DNA of 64,000 bases from NIOZ-UU13 sp035528395 (GTDB taxonomy: Bacteria > Planctomycetota > Phycisphaerae > Sedimentisphaerales > Anaerobacaceae), in NCBI GenBank assembly GCA_035528395.1, contig DATKYR010000269.1:1-64000 (forward strand), written 5' to 3'. The translations under genes and the position numbers were made by a program. The notes beneath the pieces were generated by a model, which did no database searches, was not told the DNA's origin, and was given only the letters and a program-made list of their open reading frames with translations. Below are positions 46,121 through 54,945 of this stretch, piece by piece (the first letter of the stretch is position 1; each line of letters begins with the position of its first letter).

Positions 46121-47467
46121 ATGAATAAAAACAATTTAACTAGGCGAGAATTTTTAGCTGCTGCGTCAATAGGTACTATCGCTACTGCGTCGGGGGGAAT
46201 AGGTGCCTATGCGAATGGAAGTAAAAAAGCAGGTAAAGCTGCAATCCTCGGCGGTAAGGCGGTCAGAACCAAACCGTTTCCCGGTTGGCCGGTCTGGGAC
46301 AGAAGTGCCGAAAAATCTATTCTATCCGTATTACGCAGTGGAAATTGGTATCGGGGCCAGGGTACAAAGGTTACAGAATTTGAAAAAAAATATGCGGAAT
46401 TAATCGGAGCAAAGCGCTGTCTGGCCACGGCCAGCGGCACAACGGCCCTGATGGTAGCTCTGCATATTCTGGGTGTCGATGCCGGAGATGAGGTTATTGT
46501 GTCACCTTATACGTTTATTGCCACGTATAATGTGGTTTTCCTTACCAAGGCCCTGCCGGTTTTTGCCGATACCGACCCCGAAACTTTCCAGATAAATCCG
46601 GATAAAATAGAGGAGAGAATCAACGAAAATACTAAAGCGATCCTTCCGGTGCATATTCTGGGCCTGCCGGCCAATATGGACAAAATCAATGCCATCGCCA
46701 AAAAACATAATCTCTTAGTAATAGAGGATGCCTGCCAGGCATGGATGGCCGAATGGAGGGGTAAAAAGGTTGGCACGTTAGGAGATTTAGGCTGCTTTAG
46801 TTTCCAGAACTCCAAACATCTCCCGGCCGGTGAAGGCGGTGCCGTTGTGGGAAATGATGAGGAAATTATGGACCGATGCTTCTCCTTTCACAACTGCGGC
46901 AGACCGTATGGAAGTATGAAAAAAACCAGCGGTTACCCCATCAGAGGAAGCAACCGACGAATGCAGGAATTCCAGGCGGTTATATTAATGTCCCAGATGA
47001 AGCGCCTGGAAAAAGATACGGCAAGGCGCAACGAGAATGCCCACTATCTGACATCGAGAATAAAAGACATTCCCGGCATTGTTCCTCACAAGCTATACGA
47101 AGGAGTAACCAGAGCGGCGTACCATTTGTATCCCTTCCGGTATAAAAAGGAGCACTTCAATGACCTGCCCAGAGCCAAATTCCTCTCGGCCCTGGAGGCC
47201 GAAGGTATACCCTGTTCCGGAGGTTATGGTCCCCAATATAATGATGGCTTAATTGAAGAAGCCTTAAATTCACCAGGTTATAAGAGACTCTATTCGAGAG
47301 AGAGACTCAAGAGATACCGCCAGGAACTGCACTATCCCGATAACGACCAGCTCTGTGAAGAGGCGGTCTGGTTCACTCAAAATATGCTTCTTGGAACCAA
47401 AGAGGATATAGATGACATAGCAGATGCCATATTGAAAGTCTATGAGAATCGGGATAAACTGGCATAG
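46121..47467 (+). CDS. DegT/DnrJ/EryC1/StrS-type aminotransferase with Tat signal
   Basis: PLP-dependent sugar aminotransferase-like protein of 448 residues. The N-terminus MNKNNLTRREFLAAASIGT is a twin-arginine signal, ending with a segment up to GAYA, which is unusual for this normally cytoplasmic family. The core is intact: GTTALMVALHILGV, SPYTFIATYN, IEDACQAW and SFQNSKHLPAGEGG, with the PLP lysine at residue 232. GAAGGAG precedes the start. Tat export would allow folding with cofactor first. Members normally transaminate keto sugars for glycan synthesis; in this sulfatase block it may act on keto sugars outside the cytoplasm, which is inference. Confidence 0.8.
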   Translation: MNKNNLTRREFLAAASIGTIATASGGIGAYANGSKKAGKAAILGGKAVRTKPFPGWPVWDRSAEKSILSVLRSGNWYRGQGTKVTEFEKKYAELIGAKRCLATASGTTALMVALHILGVDAGDEVIVSPYTFIATYNVVFLTKALPVFADTDPETFQINPDKIEERINENTKAILPVHILGLPANMDKINAIAKKHNLLVIEDACQAWMAEWRGKKVGTLGDLGCFSFQNSKHLPAGEGGAVVGNDEEIMDRCFSFHNCGRPYGSMKKTSGYPIRGSNRRMQEFQAVILMSQMKRLEKDTARRNENAHYLTSRIKDIPGIVPHKLYEGVTRAAYHLYPFRYKKEHFNDLPRAKFLSALEAEGIPCSGGYGPQYNDGLIEEALNSPGYKRLYSRERLKRYRQELHYPDNDQLCEEAVWFTQNMLLGTKEDIDDIADAILKVYENRDKLA

Positions 47468-47476
47468 TCAGATACG

Positions 47477-47746
47477 CTATACCGCAACCCGAGAAGGATA
47501 CTGTCTGCTTTGTTTCATCCCGACCCGTCTTCGACGGGCGGGATTCATCCGTTTAATGATGTTCAAGGGATGCTCTGTAATAATCTTGCCGGCGCCCTCG
47601 GTAAGATTTGTTCCGCGCCCCGGCTCATATTCTACCTCTTCATAAGCCTGGCGATGGCAGATATATCCGATGGTATCGTTGGCCGGAGAAATAACGGAAA
47701 GATTCTCAATAAGTGGTGGTTTAAGTCTAAAAGAATTCTTTGACAA
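47477..47746 (-). CDS. Unassigned small ORF or gene fragment
   Basis: An 89-codon frame from TTG 47746, with GGAG eight bases upstream, reads IENLSVISPANDTIGYICHR and YEEVEYEPGRGTNLTEGAGK, which looks like genuine protein. Its last 15 residues (ARRRRVGMKQ) come from the palindrome at 47520-47545, so the frame may be a gene fragment truncated by an inserted repeat. No family recognised. Confidence 0.25.
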   Translation of the reverse strand: MSKNSFRLKPPLIENLSVISPANDTIGYICHRQAYEEVEYEPGRGTNLTEGAGKIITEHPLNIIKRMNPARRRRVGMKQSRQYPSRVAV

Positions 47747-47768
47747 TAGTCTGTCTCCATATTAAAAT
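47740..47768 (+). promoter_or_regulatory. Promoter for the quinoprotein gene at 47832
   Basis: TTGACA at 47740-47745, a perfect -35, and TAAAAT at 47763-47768 with a 17-base spacer. The leader would be about 57 bases. Confidence 0.55.
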
Positions 47769-47831
47769 TTCATTGCTGCAAAAATCTATTCAGTGCAAGA
47801 ACAGTATGTGCAATTCTTGAAAGGGAGAAAA

Positions 47832-50800
47832 ATGAGAAAGATAAAAGCAGGCTTATTGATAACAGTCGCTGGTATTCTGTTCTGTTGGTCGCTTGTCTCG
47901 ATGGCAAAACAGGACCAGCCTATTCTCGAGAAAATCGGCATTACTCGCGGAATATGCGTCGTGCTTGGTGACAGCAAGTGCGAACTTGCCCTGGAGCTGG
48001 CGCGGGACAGTGAGCTGCTGATATATGTGCAGTTGCGCCTGGCAAAGGACGTCGAAAGAGCACGCAGGATAGTTGATGAGGCGGGTTTTTACGGGACACG
48101 TATCTTTGTGGAAGAGGGACCGTTTACCAGATTGCACTTATCCGATAATCTGGCAGACGCTGTTGTTGCGCTGCTTGAGATACCCGAAGCTGAAGTGCTC
48201 CGGGTGCTGCGTCCCGAAGGAAAGGCCTTGTTGGAGCGCAAAGTTCTTGTTAAGCCGTTTCCCGAGGGAGTGGATGACTGGAGCCATCCCTATCACGGCC
48301 CGGACAATAATCCGCAATCAGAGGACACAGTCATTCGGGCGCCCTATCTGACACAGTTTCTGGCTGAGCCGCGCTATGCGCCACTGCCCCAGGTGGCGGT
48401 GTCTTCGGCGGGTCGTGTATTCAAGGCGTTCGGACACGTGGCCTTCAAAAGCCGGGAAGAAGCCTTGCTCAATAAGCTTGTGGCGTTCAACGGCTACAAC
48501 GGTACGATACTTTGGCAGAGAGACCTGGCTGAGGGTGTGATGATTCATCGCAATACCATGATTGCAACGCCGACGACTTTATATGTCGGTGATGATAAGT
48601 CCTGCAAGTTAATTGATACGGCTACCGGCCGTTTGAAGGATGAAATCGTCCCACCGGTGGAAAAAGCCGGAGGGACATTCTGGAAGTGGATGGCTCTGGA
48701 AGACGGCGTGCTCTACGCGCTTATGGGTCAGCAGGAACAAAGAGACCCAACAAAGCGGTGGCATAGCGAATCGCACGGCTGGCCGTGGAATCCTATATCA
48801 GAAGGCTTCAATCAGCCGGAGCATCCGTGGGGATTCGGTCGAAATGTGCTGGCCATTGACCCGACAACGAAAAAGGTCTTGTGGAGCTATCGAGAAAATG
48901 AGCCGGTTGACAGCCGCGCAATGTGTATGAAAAACGGACGAATCTATATCTTTCGGTTTGGAGCGTATCTGACCTGCCTGAATGCGAAGACCGGCAAAGT
49001 CATCTGGAAAAAGACCCCTGATAATACACCTGAACTGTTTAAGTCACTCGGGACATATCTGAATCGGCAGGACTGGCGTAGCAACTGGCGAACTACTAAC
49101 TATCTGCAGTGCAGTGATAAGGCCTTGTATTTTGCCGGCCCCCAGATTGGAAAACTGCTTGCCGTTTCCTCCGAAGACGGTAGCATCCTATGGGAGAATT
49201 CCTATAGCAACTTTCAGTTGGTTCTGCAAGACGACGGACTGTACGGCTTAAGTGGTCAAATCGACAAACACCCAAGTATAAAGTTTGACCCGCTTACCGG
49301 CCGGGTATTAGCGGAGATTAATCAAAGTCGCCGGGCCTGCACTCGACCGACGGGTTCCACCGATGCTATCTTTTTCCGTGCGAGCGGCGGTTCCGTGCGT
49401 TTAGATTTAGCCAGCCTGCGTCCGGAGTGGATTTCACCTATGCGTCCTCAATGTCACGATGGCGTCACCATCGCCAACGGTCTGCTATACTGGTGGCCGT
49501 CGGTATGTGATTGCCAGCTTACCCTCTACGGCATTACGTGCCTTGGGCCTGCGGGGGATTTCGACTTTAGCCCGCATGCAACTGAATCGCAACGTCTGGA
49601 GAAAGGCGCCAGGAATTTGAAGAAGGTCGCAAGTCTGCCCGAATCGTCGGCTGACTGGCCTACCTTCCGTGCAGACAATACCGGCAGTGCGACAACAGAA
49701 ACAGTCATCTCCGGGAAAGCCGAACTACTCTGGCGGTTTGAACCGAAGACGGCACCTGCCTCCACAGTTTCTGTCCCTACGGCTCCGGTTACGGTTGGTG
49801 GACTGGTATTTGCCAGCGGTCCCGACGGCATCGTCCGGGCCCTTGATGCTGTGAACGGCCGGTTGCGGTGGAAGGCCTATACTGGTGGAGTGGTCCGCTT
49901 TCCTCCGACTATCTGGAAGGGTCGTGCTTTGGTGGGTTCCGGCGATGGATGGGTTTATGCCTTTGAGGCACAGACTGGTCGTTTGCTCTGGCGGTTTCGT
50001 GCAGCTCCGGCGCAGCGCAAAATACCTGTCTATGGCTCGCTGCTGTCCACCTGGCCGGTCGCAAGTGGAGTCTTAGTCGAAGACGGTATTGCTTATGTTG
50101 CCGCCGGTATCGTTAATTATGACGGCACTTATGTCTATGCACTCGATGCTGCAACCGGCCGGATAATGTGGCAGAACAACACATCCGGCCATCTTGACCG
50201 GCAGGCCCGTACCGGAGCGAGCGTGCAGGGCCATCAACTGCTTCACGACGACAAGCTCTACTTAGCCAGCGGCACATCTCTTTCGCCGGCTGTTTATAAC
50301 ATTTCAGATGGAAAATGCCTTAACGACCCGAAACTGCTGGCAAGCTGTCAATCGCAAAGCCCGCGTGGCTGTGAGCTTTCTCTGCTCGCAGACCAGGTCG
50401 TGGCCTGCGGCAAGCCATTCTATGCACACCCGAAGTATGATGTATTTGACAACACCGTTTTCAACAGAGTTTTTCTAACGTCGAGCAGTGGTCGTGACAT
50501 CGTTTGGGTAAGCGACCAAAACAGCAAAAAGGTTTTATGCTTTGACAACATTGATAGAGAGATATTAAGAAAAAAGATGGCGGAGCCCGGTAATCGTTTC
50601 AATATTGATTGGAAAAGGATTGGTGTTAGCGATAAGCCGTTGTGGAGCTACGATTGTAAAGACAGTGTTGCCGTAGCGGTGTGCAGCAATGCCGTGGTGG
50701 TTGCTAAGAAATCAGAGGTTGTTGCCTTAAATCTTGAGGATGGCGGGGTTCTGTGGTCTGAAGCCGTGCCGTCGGCTCCGGTTAACTGGGGCCTGGCCGT

Positions 50801-50900
50801 TGACCGCGAGGGCCGTACAGTAGTAACTCTTGAAGATGGACAAATTTTGTGCTTTGGCCAAAGAGCTTTTGCCTTTAGCCAAATCGGAACAGAAAAATAA
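47832..50900 (+). CDS. Secreted quinoprotein-like double propeller with N-terminal methyltransferase-like domain
   Basis: Exported protein of 1022 residues. ATG 47832 follows AAGGGAG and gives a signal peptide (about 5-25). Residues about 30-145 resemble a degenerate class I methyltransferase: ICVVLGDSKCELALELA at motif I, where the usual glycine pattern is lost, then RARRIVDEAGFYGTRIFVEE and LADAVVAL. The first propeller spans about 150-590 (GTILWQRDLAEG, KVIWKKTP) and the second 600-1020 (ADWPTFRADNTGSAT, GRLRWKAYTGG, GRLLWRFRAAP). The arrangement is related to the 40522 protein and to the one at 61199, and their homologous segments allow alignment by eye. The function is unknown. The exported methyltransferase gene follows after 71 bases. 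Confidence 0.8.
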   Translation: MRKIKAGLLITVAGILFCWSLVSMAKQDQPILEKIGITRGICVVLGDSKCELALELARDSELLIYVQLRLAKDVERARRIVDEAGFYGTRIFVEEGPFTRLHLSDNLADAVVALLEIPEAEVLRVLRPEGKALLERKVLVKPFPEGVDDWSHPYHGPDNNPQSEDTVIRAPYLTQFLAEPRYAPLPQVAVSSAGRVFKAFGHVAFKSREEALLNKLVAFNGYNGTILWQRDLAEGVMIHRNTMIATPTTLYVGDDKSCKLIDTATGRLKDEIVPPVEKAGGTFWKWMALEDGVLYALMGQQEQRDPTKRWHSESHGWPWNPISEGFNQPEHPWGFGRNVLAIDPTTKKVLWSYRENEPVDSRAMCMKNGRIYIFRFGAYLTCLNAKTGKVIWKKTPDNTPELFKSLGTYLNRQDWRSNWRTTNYLQCSDKALYFAGPQIGKLLAVSSEDGSILWENSYSNFQLVLQDDGLYGLSGQIDKHPSIKFDPLTGRVLAEINQSRRACTRPTGSTDAIFFRASGGSVRLDLASLRPEWISPMRPQCHDGVTIANGLLYWWPSVCDCQLTLYGITCLGPAGDFDFSPHATESQRLEKGARNLKKVASLPESSADWPTFRADNTGSATTETVISGKAELLWRFEPKTAPASTVSVPTAPVTVGGLVFASGPDGIVRALDAVNGRLRWKAYTGGVVRFPPTIWKGRALVGSGDGWVYAFEAQTGRLLWRFRAAPAQRKIPVYGSLLSTWPVASGVLVEDGIAYVAAGIVNYDGTYVYALDAATGRIMWQNNTSGHLDRQARTGASVQGHQLLHDDKLYLASGTSLSPAVYNISDGKCLNDPKLLASCQSQSPRGCELSLLADQVVACGKPFYAHPKYDVFDNTVFNRVFLTSSSGRDIVWVSDQNSKKVLCFDNIDREILRKKMAEPGNRFNIDWKRIGVSDKPLWSYDCKDSVAVAVCSNAVVVAKKSEVVALNLEDGGVLWSEAVPSAPVNWGLAVDREGRTVVTLEDGQILCFGQRAFAFSQIGTEK

Positions 50901-50971
50901 CCTTATTATTATGTAAGACTAATACTCGTAGTATATTGCTTATATCAGAGTTTTGAGTGGAAATTAGCTTA

Positions 50972-51712
50972 ATGAAAATGTTACAGCGATTTCATTTACC
51001 TATTTTGATGTTGCTCTTTTGCGGAGCAGGTTGCTTAAACGATAAAGCCTTTTCGTTACGTCAGGACGAAAAATATACCGAGCAAAATGCGCTTGGTATG
51101 ATAAGAACAAGCCGTAAATCACTGGCGCCTGTATATGCTCCATTGGCCGAGCAGATTGTTTCAGATTTCGACTTGGGCGAAAAAGATGGTATCGGGATTG
51201 ACTTAGGAAGCGGTCCCGGCACGCTCATTGTCGAATTATGCAAGCGTACACGAATGCACTGGATCAATGCCGATATCAATCCGAATTTCTTTCCAAATTT
51301 CTATAGACAAGCGGAGGAAAACGGTTTTGGACACCAGGTGAGTGCTATCTTCGCCGATGCACATAATCTTCCTTTTCGCGATAATTATGCGGATATAATC
51401 GTTTCCCGTGGATCATATCACTTCTGGGAGGATAAGGTGCGAGCGTTCAGCGAGATATATCGCGTGCTCAAACCGGGCGCGGTGGCTTACATTGGACGGG
51501 GCTTCTCGAGAAATCTGCCTATCGAGACGGCAGAAAAGATACGCGCAAAACAGGGTAAAAAAATGAAATATGATGTGGACGAAAAAGCTAATGAGCTATC
51601 TAATATTATGAACACCCTGGGAATCAAAGACTACCGCATTGATATACCGAAACCTCCAGGCAGTGAAAATGTTAACTTTGGAATTTGGATCGAATTCCGT
51701 AAAACTGGATAA
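50972..51712 (+). CDS. Probable membrane-anchored or exported class I SAM methyltransferase-like protein
   Basis: Protein of 246 residues. The first 21 residues are a hydrophobic signal ending LLFCGAGC, resembling a lipoprotein signal although the lipobox is imperfect. The methyltransferase core is well preserved: GIDLGSGPGTLIVELC (motif I), WINADINPNF, AIFADAHNLPFRDNYADIIVSRGSYHFW and VLKPGAVAYIGRG. This intact SAM motif, unlike the degenerate ones in neighbouring quinoproteins, suggests real binding, but SAM is not normally present outside the cytoplasm. The start is uncertain between GTG 50957, ATG 50972 and ATG 50978. It ends 7 bases before the pseudopilin gene. Confidence 0.75.
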   Translation: MKMLQRFHLPILMLLFCGAGCLNDKAFSLRQDEKYTEQNALGMIRTSRKSLAPVYAPLAEQIVSDFDLGEKDGIGIDLGSGPGTLIVELCKRTRMHWINADINPNFFPNFYRQAEENGFGHQVSAIFADAHNLPFRDNYADIIVSRGSYHFWEDKVRAFSEIYRVLKPGAVAYIGRGFSRNLPIETAEKIRAKQGKKMKYDVDEKANELSNIMNTLGIKDYRIDIPKPPGSENVNFGIWIEFRKTG

Positions 51713-51719
51713 AATGTGA

Positions 51720-52505
51720 ATGGAAAACGGCGATGATAAAATAATGAGTAGAATGCAAAATCAAAATTGGTTGAAAGTGGGCTTTACCTTAATCGAGCTA
51801 TTAGTGGTCATTGCTATTATCGCCCTATTGATGGGGATACTGGTACCTGCTTTGCATAAGGTGCGATTTAGAGCCAATGAAACATCTTGTCTCAGCAACC
51901 TTCGACAGGTAAATGTTGCTCTGATTATGTATGCCAACGACGACAGAAATAACCGTTATCCTTTGGAGGCGACCGAACATAATCCACACCGTGCTTTGCT
52001 GCAGAAGCTCAATACATATAAAGATGACGGCTTGATAAAAGCTTTCTATTGTCCGCAAGCCAAATTCTTAGAGCAGTTTGCTAATGATCCGAACGGGGGT
52101 GTACCTACCGGGGGGATAGATTCAGTGGTTGATACGCCACAAAACCGCATTATCGGCAATATTACATACATTTACTGGAGTTTCCGCGCCAACAAACAAG
52201 AGCTGGATGGAGGTACATGGCGAGATCCCACCTACTTCCTGCCGCGGCAATTAACTTTGCGTGGAATGGAGGCTCATCGAGACTGGCTCGGCCAGACAAG
52301 CAAGAGTGGAATCCAGGATGAGCGATATCGTCTTTGCAGTAATGCGAGTCCGGCGGAGATTTGGGTGGTATGCGATTTCTTCCGTAAGCAGGGAATCTTT
52401 CCGCACGGCCGCAAACCAGGACAAACAGAAGGTGGTGTCAATGTGAACTTTCTGGACGGTCATGTCGACCGAGTCTCCAAAAGCCCGAAAGACAGCTATC
52501 GCTGA
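51720..52505 (+). CDS. Pseudopilin-like protein
   Basis: Protein of 261 residues (from ATG 51720; ATG 51744 would give a more usual leader of about 13 residues). The prepilin motif GFTLIELLVVIAIIALLMGIL is followed by the family's SCLSNLRQVNVALIMYANDD, and the C-terminus has VNVNFLDGHVDRVSK. The cleavage glycine lies after KV. It begins 7 bases after the methyltransferase gene and may be translationally coupled to it. It is the third solitary pseudopilin in the window. Confidence 0.8.
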   Translation: MENGDDKIMSRMQNQNWLKVGFTLIELLVVIAIIALLMGILVPALHKVRFRANETSCLSNLRQVNVALIMYANDDRNNRYPLEATEHNPHRALLQKLNTYKDDGLIKAFYCPQAKFLEQFANDPNGGVPTGGIDSVVDTPQNRIIGNITYIYWSFRANKQELDGGTWRDPTYFLPRQLTLRGMEAHRDWLGQTSKSGIQDERYRLCSNASPAEIWVVCDFFRKQGIFPHGRKPGQTEGGVNVNFLDGHVDRVSKSPKDSYR

Positions 52506-52679
52506 ATAAGAAAGACTTATGTCGAACTCACTGTAAGTTATTATATAATGCGAAAAACATCTTTTCTGGCGAGGTAGTGGGCCAAGGCGTCAAGAGTTCA
52601 GAAAACCAAGTAGAGGTCGACAGTATTCGATTGCAAATACCAGGCCAACACACATAATTTTGAGAGGAAGATCAGGCAA

Positions 52680-53468
52680 ATGCAAGGGAAAAATGTATGT
52701 TCCACCAATACAATCTCGTTTCTATTGTTGATCGGTATATTTTGTACGGTGGCCGTGGTCGGTTGCAGCAAAAAAGAAACAGAGGATAAGCCCAGGGAGC
52801 TGGTAATTTTATGTGGCAGCTCATTCCCCAAGCCGATGGAACAATTGTATTCGGAGCTCACCGCCCAAACAGGCATTAATGTTACTACGACAGTTGCGGG
52901 CAGTGAGGACTTTTTGCCTCTGGTCAAGGCAGGTCGAAAGGGAGATATTCTTGTTACCCACGACCCGTACCTTGATTACGTTGCTGATGCCAACGCCCTG
53001 GCGGATTATGTCCATGTAGGCTTTGTGGCACCGGTACTGGCGGTGCAGAAAGGCAATCCCAAAGGACTGACAAGCATTCAGGACCTAACAAAGCCCGGCT
53101 TGAAAGTCGCCCTCAACGACCCGAAGTATTCTACCTGCGGCGAAATGGTCTTTGCGCTTTTGGACAAGAAAGGCATAAAAGAGGCGGTTATGAAAAACGT
53201 TGAAAACCGCTTAACCAAAGGACACAGCACTTTGGGGAACTTTCTGAAAACCCAGGCGGTCGATGCGGTCATTATGTGGAACGGCGTGGCCCATACATTC
53301 CGTGACAGTGTAGAGGTTGTTCGGACACCCTATGAATACGATGAGGAAATCCGCGTGCACATTATCGGTTTGAGCTATTCCAAAGAACCTGAGTTGCTTG
53401 AACAGTTCATTGAATTTGCCCGAACCAGGGGCCCCGATATTTTTGCTGAGTATGGCTATGTAAAATGA
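52680..53468 (+). CDS. ModA-like molybdate/tungstate substrate-binding lipoprotein
   Basis: Extracytoplasmic oxyanion-binding protein of 262 residues. A signal with lipobox VVGC (C29) indicates a lipoprotein. The mature part starts ELVILCGSSFPKPMEQLY, matching ModA-type proteins where the sulphur/serine-rich early strand binds the oxyanion; TVAGSEDFLPLVKAGRKGDIL and DAVIMWNGVAH are also typical. A weak GAGAGG lies 12 bases before ATG. It overlaps the next gene by four bases (ATGA), giving translational coupling. The ligand (molybdate, tungstate or another oxyanion) cannot be fixed from sequence. Confidence 0.8.
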   Translation: MQGKNVCSTNTISFLLLIGIFCTVAVVGCSKKETEDKPRELVILCGSSFPKPMEQLYSELTAQTGINVTTTVAGSEDFLPLVKAGRKGDILVTHDPYLDYVADANALADYVHVGFVAPVLAVQKGNPKGLTSIQDLTKPGLKVALNDPKYSTCGEMVFALLDKKGIKEAVMKNVENRLTKGHSTLGNFLKTQAVDAVIMWNGVAHTFRDSVEVVRTPYEYDEEIRVHIIGLSYSKEPELLEQFIEFARTRGPDIFAEYGYVK

Positions 53469-54268
53469 TGGAACCGGAGAACAAATTGAAAAAGATTACA
53501 ATAATTGTAATTGTTGGTATTGGCGTGCTGCTTTGCGGATGTAAAGCTGAAAAATCAGAAGACTCTGATTCTGAGGTAAAAGAATTACTACTCTATTGCG
53601 GGGCCGGCATTCGCCCGCCGGCGGATGAGCTGGTTGAGATTTTTGAGCGAGAGTATGGTGTTAAGGTCGCTCCGGATTATGCCGGCAGCGAGGTGCTTTT
53701 GTCAAAGATAAAGATTACCCGCCGAGGCGATCTCTATATGCCGGGCGATAAACACTATGTTGAACAAGCCGCCAAGGAAGATATGGTTCTTTCCCGACGC
53801 TCGGTTTGCTACTGGGTCCCGACCATCCTTGTACAGAAGGGCAATCCGAAAAAAATCTACGGATTAGAAGACCTCCTCAAGCCTGGTATAAAGTTGGGTC
53901 TTGGTGATCCGGGCGCCTGTGCTATCGGCAGAACATCCAAACAAATACTCGCAAAGAACAATATCACCTGGAAAGACATTGAGAAAAATCTGGTATTTCA
54001 ATCCCTTACCGTCAATGAGCTGGGTATGCAAATACAGGCAAAATCACTTGACGCTGTTATCGTTTGGGATGCAATGGCACGATACTACAGCGAGTACGGA
54101 GATGAGATACCTATCGCTCGAGAGAAAAATTTGATTTCCACTGTCGATGTGGGTGTGCTGAAATTCACCAAACACAGAAAACTGGCGGAAAAGTTTGTGG
54201 ACTTTCTTGTCTCCGAGCAAGGCCAGGGAATTTTTGAGAAGCATAACTACAGTACCACACCTCCGTAA
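53465..54268 (+). CDS. Second ModA-like substrate-binding lipoprotein
   Basis: Protein of 267 residues with a lipobox LLCGC (C26). It is homologous to its upstream neighbour: LLLYCGAGIRPPADELVEIF, DYAGSEVLLSKIKITRRGDL, VQKGNPKKIYGLEDLLKPGI and LDAVIVWDAMARY. The pair may be a tandem duplication with diverged ligand preference, since identity by eye is modest. The start overlaps the stop of the first gene by four bases. TauE/SafE-like and permease genes follow. Confidence 0.8.
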   Translation: MMEPENKLKKITIIVIVGIGVLLCGCKAEKSEDSDSEVKELLLYCGAGIRPPADELVEIFEREYGVKVAPDYAGSEVLLSKIKITRRGDLYMPGDKHYVEQAAKEDMVLSRRSVCYWVPTILVQKGNPKKIYGLEDLLKPGIKLGLGDPGACAIGRTSKQILAKNNITWKDIEKNLVFQSLTVNELGMQIQAKSLDAVIVWDAMARYYSEYGDEIPIAREKNLISTVDVGVLKFTKHRKLAEKFVDFLVSEQGQGIFEKHNYSTTPP

Positions 54269-54465
54269 TAGAACCGGATTTGCTGCAGTTGGAGGGAATC
54301 TTATCTTTAATTATGTTTTTCGGCTTAAACCGGATTCTTCGATGCAGTTTGACCGGTTACATCGCTATTTGCAAATTTTCTATCGCAAACAACAATATAA
54401 CCGACTATAATGCCTGCGATAAAAAAATATATTGTAACCACTGAACAATATTTTGGAGGTTTATT

Positions 54466-54945
54466 ATGATAGGTCAGTTACCTAATTGCTGGTGGGTTTT
54501 TGTCCTGTTGGGTATTTTCGCGGGTGTCATTAGCGGCACTCTGGGACTGGGTAGCGGTACAGTAATTATACCCGCGCTTGTTTTACTTTGCAGTTTTAAG
54601 CAAAAGTCTGCCCAGGGAATTGCTCTGGCAGTGATGGTACCTATGGCATTGGTTGGGGCAATTCGGTACTGGAAGAATCCCGAAATTGAGATTGATGCAG
54701 AGGTCATCGCATTGATTGTATTAGGTGCTTTGGCCGGTGTATTGGCTGGAACGGAATTGGTTAACAGGTTGCCCGGCAATGTACTGCAGAAGGTATTCGC
54801 GATTTTCCTGGTAATAGTGGCCGTACAAATGTTTACTGCCTCACTAAAACCGGAAAAACGAGACGTGGGCGAGAGTCTGACAAATCAGCAAAATGTGAAC
54901 TTGGGTGAGCGTGGGGGCACAATGAATGAAGCACCAAAGCAGTAA
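54466..54945 (+). CDS. Short TauE/SafE-like (TSUP) membrane protein
   Basis: Integral membrane protein of 159 residues with about four hydrophobic helices and the family-like GVISGTLGLGSGTVIIPALV. Full TauE/SafE permeases have about 250 residues and eight helices; this is half-length, which could form a dimer or be a truncated gene. Members move sulfite, sulfoacetate or other anions. TTTTGGAGG precedes ATG. The C-terminal tail is polar. It lies inside the oxyanion-transport cluster, and overlaps the next fragment by 20 bases. Confidence 0.75.
   Translation: MIGQLPNCWWVFVLLGIFAGVISGTLGLGSGTVIIPALVLLCSFKQKSAQGIALAVMVPMALVGAIRYWKNPEIEIDAEVIALIVLGALAGVLAGTELVNRLPGNVLQKVFAIFLVIVAVQMFTASLKPEKRDVGESLTNQQNVNLGERGGTMNEAPKQ

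Larger units (their letters stand above)
47468..47831. other. Intergenic region with a possible minus-strand ORF, palindrome and promoter
   Basis: The 364 bases hold an inverted repeat at 47520-47545 (CCCGTCTTCGACGGG within a larger TCCCGAC...GGGA palindrome), an unassigned minus-strand frame (47477-47746) and the promoter at 47740-47768. Confidence 0.5.
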
